Source of the DNA: Paragordius varius
Lineage: Eukaryota > Nematomorpha
DNA length: 64,000 nucleotides
Direction: 5' to 3'
Assembly: GCA_964247055.1 (NCBI GenBank)
Contig: OZ176051.1
Coordinates: forward strand, 13,516,001-13,580,000
A model generated the notes under the pieces. The model ran no database searches, was not told the DNA's origin, and saw nothing but the letters and a program-made list of their open reading frames with translations. Below, piece by piece: positions 55,257-64,000 of this stretch; position 1 is the stretch's first letter; every line of letters starts with the position of its first letter. The translations under genes and the position numbers were made by a program.

Positions 55257-55763
55257 TACTATTTGCACTTCAGTCCTTGTACACTTCAAGTTAATCCTCG
55301 AACATTCATGTTGGTCCTAAAATGTTTAAGTTTAGATTTAACCATTATTTTGCATCTATTCTTTTATTTCAATTTTTAACCTAATTTTGTTTATTATATA
55401 TTTCTACATTTAAAAATAATACCTTTCATTTAAAAAGTACTTTTTTTGTCTCAAAATAATTTTAAATTCAACAATATAATTTTCTAATTTTTTTACTTAG
55501 AAAACTTATGTTTATTTAAATAACCTGTTAAGTCTTATTGCTATTAAATATTTATAAAAAATAATAAAGATTGAATAATAAAAACATTTATATTGATTTT
55601 AAAATTTTGTTTTAAATCATAGAATGATATAATATAGAAAACATGGTATCAGATAAAAAACAATTTAAAAAAGCTGAAGGACCAACTTGTAATGTTCAAG
55701 GACCAACTTGAAGTTAAAGACCAACTTAAAATATTCTTGGACACCTTTGAAGTACAAATGATA
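55257..55763. repeat. MITE family A, 507 bp, diverged
   Basis: The left end TACTATTTGCACTTCAGTCC and the right end CTTTGAAGTACAAATGATA are flanked by TA (55255-55256, 55764-55765). The left end has about three degenerate hairpin units (CCTTGTACACTTCAAGTTAA, CCTCGAACATTCATGTTGGT). The right end has GGACCAACTTGTAATGTTCA and relatives. It is older and has fewer units than the copy at 14524. Confidence 0.75.
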
Positions 55764-55861
55764 TACATAATCTACGATCGACACTTGGTAAGGCATACAT
55801 TTAAAAGACACGTCTACGGCAAGGTTTTATAAATGTACCACAACTAATTCAAGTGTAGCAT

Positions 55862-57047
55862 ACACTGTAATTTTTTTTAACAAAAATTTTTTTTCATGAG
55901 ATAGTTTAGGGCCAGCGAATTCATTTGCCGCAAATATATTGTTGACGACCTAGTTTTTAAAATATTGAAAGAATATCTAAATCAGAAAAGTGAAAGGATA
56001 ATTAAGGATAATTCAATAAATAATGATAAAAGTTGAGATATTATAGTTGATTATCGTTTTAGGAGTTATTTTCTATATCTAAATAGCCTAAAATCATATA
56101 AATACGGTTTCTATAAAATCTCAGTTTAAAAGATGGCTTTTTCTTTTAACACGCTTAAACAAATTTTTTTTATTAAACTATAATAATTTTTTTTAATATT
56201 TACTAGCTAAACTCACTTAAATCTTAACTCATATTTTATTTAGTAAAGAAAACTTTTATATCAAAATAAAACCAAAAAATATTGTTTTTATTTTTTTTCA
56301 TCTTTTTGTCATCTTTATGAGTGTATAAATATACACTGTTTTATTTTAGAATAATACATGAGTGGGAGTTATAAAGTATATAATTATGCAAAATAGGATT
56401 TAAAAGTATTGAAAAATGAACCAAATATCCGTAATCCCAGTAAAAATATTAATTTGTGTTAAAAAAACTTGTTACAGGGATTTATAGGGACTGTTAATGG
56501 ATATTCCGCTACATTTAAATGCTATTTTGCATAAATTATATACTTTATAACTCCCACTCATGTGAGATTCCAAAATATAACAGTATAATTTTTTATACAC
56601 TCATAAACCAGATGACAAAAATATGAAAAAAAAACAATATTTTTTGGTTTTATTTTGATATAAGTTTTATTTACTTAATAAAATATGAGTTAAGATTTGA
56701 GTGAGTTTAGCTAATAAATATTAAAAAAAATTATTATAGTTTAAAAATTTTGTTTAAGCGTGTTAAAAGAAAAAGCCATCTTTTAAACTGAGATTTTATA
56801 GAAACCGTATTTATATGATTTTAGGCTATTTAGATATAGAAAATAACTCCTAAAAAGATAATCAACTATAATATCTCAACTTTTATTATTTATTGAATTA
56901 TCCTTAATTATCCTTTCACTTTTCTGATTTAGATTTTCTCTCAATATTTTAAAAACTAGGTCGTAAACAAATAAAAAAATTTACGGCAAATGAATACGCT
57001 GTTCATAAGCTATCTCATGAAAAAAAAATTGTTTGCACACAGTTATA
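55862..57047. repeat. long foldback element, arms of about 530 bp
   Basis: Sequence from about 55880 to 56400 (CATGAGATAG, GACGACCTAGTTTTTAAAAT, AAGGATAATTCAATAAATAA, TGGCTTTTTCTTTTAACACG, GAGTGGGAGTTATAAAGTAT) returns in inverted order from about 56520 to 57033. The centre is about 120 bp. The outer ends are loosely ACTGTAATTTTTTTT and its inverse, near TA. Arms differ by scattered substitutions and short indels, so it is older than the 27.4-kb palindrome. No gene inside. Confidence 0.85.
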
Positions 57048-57676
57048 TATTAAATATTTTTAACATTAGCTGTTATTAGTTTTTTAGTATTACCATTCTG
57101 GTCTCCACGAGTTATATAATAAAAGCTTTTTATTTGCCATAGGAAAACAATGTTTCTTAATAATTTTACTAAAAAAGATTTAAAATACAAGATATTTTGA
57201 AGTAATTCTACAAAAAAATGCCTAATTTGATCATCTAGGGAAAATGAAAAGGTAATTCGGAAAGGGTTAAACATTATTATATTGAAACCTATCAAATTAC
57301 AAATCAAATTAAACTAACATATAAATATTGATTGTGGGCAATTAATACTCTTTAAACAACCATTTTAGCTGGATGCTAAACTTGGCTAAAATTACAAGTA
57401 TGATCGTATAATTTATGTAAAAAACTTTTTTAGCATACAGATTGGAGAAAAATGCTATGAATTCACCACATATAAATATAATAAGTCTATTGAAATCGAT
57501 TTACGATTTTAACATTAAACAGAGTATATAAGGGCTTTTGCAATCCAAAAATTAGAGGATAACTCTATTCAATTGCCAAAATCCAAAATGTGCGTAACAT
57601 CTGATTATCAGTATTTAGCCCATTTGTTATTTGACGTAAAGCCATTTTTTTGATATTTTAAAATTTTTGAGAGTAA
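57048..57676. other. AT-rich region before the Ty3 fossil
   Basis: An 85-codon frame on the - strand (57050-57307) is open but has no recognisable similarity. No other feature. Confidence 0.35.
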
Positions 57677-57681
57677 GACCG

Positions 57682-57966
57682 TGTTAAAAGGGTTATTATC
57701 ATACGCAAATTATCCTTCTCTTTTTTAGTGCATTATACACTTTTGTCCTTGTTACGTTAAAAATATATATTACCTTGGTTGTGAATGCAAATTATTTTAT
57801 TTATACTTATTATCTTTAACAACGTTTAAATCAGACAACTTTACCCTTGTGAATGCAATAACCAAATTTCCTAATGTATATAAGGAATCATTGTAACACG
57901 CAGATCATATTATATTATTCATTTTTTTGTTATACTAAATAAATATATATTTCCTTTTCTATATTA
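57682..57966 (+). repeat. left LTR of the Ty3 fossil
   Basis: 285 bp, begins TGTTAAAAGGGTTATTATCA and ends in CTATATTA. The TATATAAGGAATC block at about 57875 may be its promoter region and AATAAATA near the end its polyadenylation signal. Confidence 0.92.
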
Positions 57967-60900
57967 ACTGGCGCGGCTATTCGAGGCTATGGAAAAAATT
58001 AATTTATCATGTTTTAATCCAAATCTTGAGTTTACAAATTATATTACATATATTAAACGCAATTTGGAGGTCAAGAATGTCGCAGCCACCGATGAAAATA
58101 TGAAAGCATGTTTGTTGGCTTTCGGGGGAATCGAAAATATTAATAAAATTGAAAATTATTTCTATCCACAAGCAATAGACAACATATCATTCCCAGATCT
58201 ATTAAACGCCGGTATAAAAATCTTCTCCCCCTCAAGGAATATTTTTTCGTCGCGTTTTGATTTAATTAAAATGAAGAGGGGGAGAATGGAAACGTTCACA
58301 GAATTCCTGTTAGGAATTAAACAAATGGCCATCCACTGCCGGTTCTCGTCAAACATTGACGAGCACATCAGAGATGTATTCATCGGGGGTTTAGATGAGC
58401 AAGCAGTGGAGATGGAGCTATTTACACGGTTTCCGGAGGCTTTAGAAAACGGGGCTCCCGTTTCTCTAAACACTGTGGTAAATATTGCTTTATCACATGA
58501 GAAAAAAATGCACTAACGAATACAGAAGTGCTGTCCATCAATATTGATAATGATAATAAAAGTAACAATAATAAGAACCACAGTAGTAATGGTGAAATAA
58601 ACGAAATAGCCACACTTTACCAATTAAAAAGCAACAATAGTAATAATAACCGACGCACCTGCACAAAATGTGGGAGGACTCATACGTTGGGACATTGCCC
58701 TGCCTATGGGAAAGAATGTTATAGATGCCATCGTTCAAACCACTTTGCTCGATGTTGTAAGGTAACGTTTAAAGCATATTCCCTTTTTAATAAGACAAAA
58801 AAATCCCAAATCGTTCCTAAAATAAATAATTTTCATTGAAATGATTTTTGAAACGGGTGCCGATATTTCAATCATAAATTATAAAAACTGGTGCCGTCTA
58901 GGCAAACCAGCACTAGATTTTCATAACAATAATATTTTCATACATGCACACAATAATAATCGTATAAAAACATTAGGTAAATGCAAATTACAGGTTGAAT
59001 TAGATAAAAGAACGCACATTCTAGAGTGCTTTATTATAAACAATAATTTACCATCAATATTTGGAATGGACTGGATAAAACAATTTAATTTGAAATTACC
59101 CAATCATGTAATAATAAATAACTTATCTTCATATGATATATATAACAAATTTAACAAGTTATTTTCTGAGGGCCTTGGTTGCTGGAAAGGCGAACCAATT
59201 AAAGTGTTTTTAAGTAATAATAATTGTGGTAGAATTTTTCCAAGTAGAAGGGTGCCACTATCGTTACAAAGCAAAGTGGAGGATGAGATAAATAGATTGG
59301 TAAAACTGGATATAATTGAGCCTGTTGATCCAAAAAAGACTAGAATCGTTTGGTCCAGCCCTACTGTAAATATTTTAAAACCGAATAAAGAGCTTAGAAT
59401 ATGCGCGGATTTTAAAATAATTATAAATCCACACATAAAACCGCCGCAATACATAATCCCAACCTTTGACGACTTCATCTCAAAAATTTCCTTCGGCAAA
59501 TCTTTCTCGACACTAGATTTGAAAGACGCCTATTTTCAAATTCCAGTAGACCCAGATAGTCAGCACTTACTAACAATTTCTACACATAAGGGGTTTTATA
59601 AGTATAAACGATTGCCTTTTGGGTTGAATTGCGCTCCAAGTTTCTTTCAACAAATAATGGACGAGTTATTAAAAGATTGCGCAGGTACAGCCGTTTATTT
59701 AGATGACGTTATAGTGACAGGCGAAACCGAGACAAAGCACAAGGACAACCTAATAAAGGTATTTACGAAATTGGAGACATGGGATTAATGCGCAAAGATA
59801 AAATAAAACTTTTTCAACCATCTGTGGAATATCTTGGTCATATTATTTCTGAAAATTGCATTAAACCCTCCCCAAATAAAATTAAAGCCATCCAAGAGTG
59901 CCCGACCCCGACCAACAAAACCACTCTTAGATCATTTTTTGGGTTTACTTAATTTTCATGCAAAATTCATCCCTTCCCTAAGCATTTTAATGGGAGAACT
60001 ACATAAATTAGCAGGTAACAAACAAAAATGGTGTTGGACGCTAACGCATGATTCGATATTCAAAAAAGCTAAAGACTTGATCTGCCAGAGTAGTTCCTTG
60101 CATCCGTATAATCCCAAACTACCTATAGTCTTGGAAACCGACGCGTCAATGTCAGGATACGGTGCTATTTTATCACATAGAACAACAGCGGGTACTCGCC
60201 CGATCGCCTACACGTCAAAAAAATGCTCTCAGGCTGAAGAAAACTATTTAGTAATTGAGCGAGAAGCAAAAGCTATCCTAATAGCGTTAGAGAAGTTTAA
60301 AACCTTTTTGTACGGCAGAAAATTTATAATACAAACGTACCACAAACCACTAGTGAAACTATTTGGGCCTCAAAGAGATCTTAAAATTAATAATTGTAAA
60401 CTAGTACGCTGGATAACTAGAACATCGGTATTCGATTTTAACATAGAATATCACCCTGGTACAGAAAACATAGCTGACTGCCTATCGAGACTTCCCATTG
60501 AAAACCAGGAGCCGATGGATTTTGAGAAAGACGATGAAAGTAGCAATGTTCATTTGATTTGGTCCAACGAATTAAATTTAAATATAGAAATTATCTATCA
60601 AGAGTCTATAAAGAATCCTACGATAGCAAAATTAAAAGTAGCCCTAAGGTCTAATAATTGGACGGACCCCCTGGTCAAGCCTTTCATCGCAATAAAAAAT
60701 GAAATTGAGGATGCATATGGTCTATTATTTGTGGGAGATCGGGTAATAATCCCGAACAAAATTAAGCCAGAGATTTTAAGATACCTGCATAGTGGCCATC
60801 CGGGAATACAAGCCATGAAACTATTAAGCCGCGAAAAGGTTTATTGGCCCGGGTTGAGCCAAGATATCGAAAAATGGGTGCGTAGCTGCCAAAACTGCCA

Positions 60901-61940
60901 AAGGCTGCGCCCAAATGTACCCGAAAATCCCACCTATCAATGGAACGGGAATACAACCATATGGGAACGGCTCCACCTAGATATCGCCGGACCATTGACA
61001 ATTTATACTGGGTGGTACTAATTGATCATTGCACCCGCTGGGTGGAGGTAGAGACGTTATGCTCTGTGAATACAGGTAATATTCTAAAGTTTTTAGAAAC
61101 CTGTTTTTGCCGGTATGGGTACCCAAAAGTGGTTGTTACTGATAACGGCTCTTATTTTAAATCGGGGGAGTTTGAGAGAACTTTAGCTTCCTTAATATAA
61201 AACACGTAACATCAGCTCCCTACCACCCCCGAACAAATGGGTTGGTAGAGAGGGTAATTTACACTCTAAAAAATCATTATTCAATGTCAACCCCACTTTC
61301 CGCAGACCCAGTGCGAAGATTAAACCAAATCTTATGGGCTTACCGAATCACGCATCACAGTTCCACGCAGGAGACCCCCGCGCATTTGTTTTTAAAAAGA
61401 ACTATGCAAAGCCCATTTACATGGATGAAAACGAAACCCAACGAATTCATGGATACTCCTGACATTCCGCAGGAGTTTGAAAAGGGGCAAAAGGTATATA
61501 TCAAGAATGAATTGTGTTCTGGTTGGAGGGAGGGACAAATCGTCGACAGAACGGGATGGTTATCGTACAATGTCAACGACAATGGCAAAATTATCCGCAA
61601 ACATGCTGATCAATTAGGAATCGCATGGATTGGTCGGCCGAAGGAGAAGACGGGAGAAGTGAGGAAAAGACTAAAAATCTAGATAACCCGGAAATATCAA
61701 TCAGCATTCCTAACTCATCATCCGCAAACTTAAGCAACAATGATAATAACCTCCGAAAACATCCCACGGAACATGAAATAAGAATCCCTGAAAACATCGA
61801 GGAGAATCCGGAATCGAATGTGCTCCTTCAAGTGAGAATACTCCCGTGCAAACAAGTGACACTTCTCCTACTACGACTCGCCGGTACCCAATTCGATCCC
61901 GAAAGCCACCCGACCGATATCAAGCTTAAGGAAGAAGGTA

Positions 61941-62225
61941 TGTTAAAAGGGTTATTATCATACGCAAATTATCCTTCTCTTTTTTAGTGCATAATACACT
62001 TTTGTCCTTGTTACGTTAAAAATATATATTACCTTGGTTGTGAATGCAAATTATTTTATTTATACTTATTAACTTTAACAACGTTTAAATCAGACAACTT
62101 TACCCTTGTGAATGCAATTACCAAATTTCCTAATGTATATAAGGAATCATTGTAACACGCAGATCATATTATATTATTCAGTTTTTTGTTATACTAAATA
62201 AATATATATATCCTTTTTTTTATTA
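61941..62225 (+). repeat. right LTR of the Ty3 fossil
   Basis: 285 bp, about 97.5% identical to the left LTR by direct comparison. Followed at once by the target duplication GACCG. Confidence 0.92.
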
Positions 62226-62230
62226 GACCG

Positions 62231-63074
62231 ATACACCCATTGGTTATAATGTTTATTGCAATGAACCCAAAAATTTTTATTTTACAATGCTTTATCGCGT
62301 CCTACCAATGATTAAAAGATTGTACTTACTTATTTTTATGTTATTAATGGTTTGCCTATATTGTCTAAAAAATCGTGTATGGTTTATATCCCTTTCCATT
62401 TTTAAATTTATCAGATGTAAAGTATGACGGACTGTCAGTTATCATTCATCTTGGAGAAGCATATCAGCCGAAAAATCCGTCCATAAAACTTATTTTTGTA
62501 GAGAAAATTTATTGTGATTTTATGCGAAAATGGTAAATTCCTACTCTATGTCAATAACTTCGGACGCACAATCAATATCCCAGATACATATTTTATTAAA
62601 ATATCTAAATAAATTATTGAATAAAGCAGAATGAGGTTTTTCAACCAAATAATTTTACCTAATATTTAAAGAAAGTCTGTAATTACTGATTTATTGGGAC
62701 CTAGTTGTGAAGGATGCAAAATATGAATTTTAATTTCTATCAAACAGTATATGTAGGTAAATTAGGTTTTTGAAATTCTATTACATTAATACATCACCTT
62801 AACACCTGATTTAATAATTATTGATATTTACTGTCAAAAAGTATTTTATGGTTATTTTGTAATTTGCATAAATGATTAAAATTACCATTTAGTTACCGAA
62901 TTCTGTATTTAAAGTCAAAAATTTAAGATCATTTCACATTTTTTAATATTATGTAAAAAGCCCTTAAAGGCAAAACATTTCTAAATTGAAATTATCATGG
63001 AATAAATTGAATTTGAATTTACATATATATATATATTTATAGTAAATTATTTCAAATTAAATCAATTTTTATTT

Positions 63075-63135
<61 letters not shown>

Positions 63136-64000
63136 GAAAGTGTGTAAGTTTTTGGATTCCATATTATTGATAATTTATATATTGTAATGTTAGAGAATAG
63201 CCAATGCGTCTAATGTACACTGCGAGAAAGTTATGATGGAATTATTCAACGTTCCAAACAATGGCGACATTATGTTAATTAAGTTTTTTCGTAAAGGGCA
63301 GTTGTTGTCTTCATGATCGTGTCCTACGCCTAAACTAAAATCATAAATTTTAATTTAAAATCTGTAAATAATTTAATTAGAGTCTATATGCAAGTAAATT
63401 ATAAGTCTAGACAAAATAGACAGTATTAATTGATATTTTGATAATGATTGCCGCATGCACAGGGCGCCGAATAGGGGATTTTAATAATATACTGCTATAT
63501 ATTATACATACTGGTATATAATAGGATAATCATGATTAAGGCGCATATGATTTTAAATAAGTACCACTTTTGTGGATATTGGATAAAATGCATAATTTAC
63601 GGACAGTACACAGTGCACAAAATCGGGGGGATGTAAAAAATCAAAAAACTTTTATTCTGATAGATAAATGTATCAATGATAGTTTGCCAATTATGTGGTA
63701 ATCGTTCATATTAAAAAATCAAGAAATTTGGGCCCATTATGCCAAATATTACGTATTAACATATTTTTAAAGTCATATTCTTTTACAGCTTTTATTTGAT
63801 ATAAAGTGGACTACGTTTCGACCAGATATGGCGCAATTAGGAGGAGATTGAAAATAAACTTTTGAAATAACTGTAGGCCAAAAGCGCCATAAAAGCTACA
63901 TTTTACAGAATAAATTATAAATTTATAGTGCAAATATGAAACACTAGTTTCTAATTTATTTTATTGTCTAATCATTGTTCTTGTAATATATAATAAAGTA
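62231..64000. other. AT-rich region with microsatellites
   Basis: A (CA)n-(TA)n tract at about 63075-63132 and a shorter TA run near 63022-63040. No gene recognised. The end of the window cuts through this stretch. Confidence 0.4.

Larger units (their letters stand above)
57682..62225 (+). mobile_element. Ty3-type LTR retrotransposon fossil, near full length
   Basis: The element is 4544 bp, bounded by 285-bp LTRs and the 5-bp duplication GACCG (57677-57681 and 62226-62230). A tRNA primer site-like TGGCGCGGCTATTCGAGG starts at 57969, and a purine-rich tract precedes the right LTR. Parts in order: gag (57989-58516), zinc knuckles (about 58655-58760), protease (about 58840-58910), reverse transcriptase with YLDDVIVTG (about 59250-59760), RNase H (about 60100-60490), integrase zinc finger and core (about 60780-61400) and a C-terminal region. 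It is broken, with about half a dozen interruptions. The LTRs differ at about 7 sites (about 2.5%), so it is a moderately young insertion. The gag-pol layout and the lack of an envelope gene suit a plain Ty3/gypsy element. Confidence 0.92.

Overview
The window is strongly AT-rich eukaryotic DNA from a metazoan. The animal assignment rests on a spliced ribosomal protein eS27 gene, GT-AG introns, secreted proteins with signal peptides, and an animal-type transposon community (Penelope-like, RTE, Ty3, hAT, mariner, PIF/Harbinger, many TA-flanked MITEs). I cannot name the species. Very short introns (23, 35, 47, 54, 64 and 67 bp) beside one intron of 4.4 kb swollen with repeats suggest a small-bodied, possibly parasitic, invertebrate with a repeat-laden genome.

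Host genes are few. (1) RpS27/eS27 (7248-7573, +), three exons, the last intron only 23 bp, with a possible 50-aa ORF tail-to-tail with it. (2) A small secreted-protein gene (16346-16770, -). (3) A large unrecognised gene (17163-26338, -), for which I read seven exons that join in phase into about 980 residues of Asn/Ser-rich, basic-patched protein; its introns carry MITEs, a hAT end and a degenerate satellite. (4) A secreted Cys/Arg/Thr-rich protein gene (32949-33560, -) with a 35-bp intron. (5) A secreted-protein candidate at 45953-46481 (+).

Mobile DNA dominates. Well-delimited elements are a hAT (8119-10495, 8-bp TSD), an RTE-type LINE (34523-37891, 19-bp TSD, one frameshift), a PIF/Harbinger element (49756-51656) and a Ty3-type LTR fossil (57682-62225, 285-bp LTRs, 5-bp TSD). 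Decayed copies include a second Ty3 fossil (about 2.1-4.3 kb), a mariner remnant (48.2-48.6 kb), a truncated RTE (41.1-42.0 kb) and a Penelope-like element with reverse transcriptase and GIY-YIG parts (13.2-14.3 kb).

The most interesting system is a set of small insertions carrying hammerhead ribozymes. At 27368-27953 a 586-bp element bounded by a 14-bp TSD is an essentially perfect palindrome (245-bp arms, 58-bp centre) with an intact type I hammerhead on each strand, each with a self-complementary CUAG helix III. A related 182-bp unit with a 15-bp TSD lies at 14501-15419, itself split by a MITE, inside another MITE, inside the Penelope-like copy: a four-layer nest, with a matching empty site at about 12.43-12.50 kb. 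These look like Penelope-driven, non-autonomous, retrozyme-like elements.

A second theme is MITEs with structured ends: family A carries six 21-bp hairpin-forming repeats inside each end, family C has a hairpin at each end, and two long foldback palindromes lie at 20.4 and 55.9-57.0 kb. One MITE half appears to supply the 3' splice site of an intron of the large host gene.
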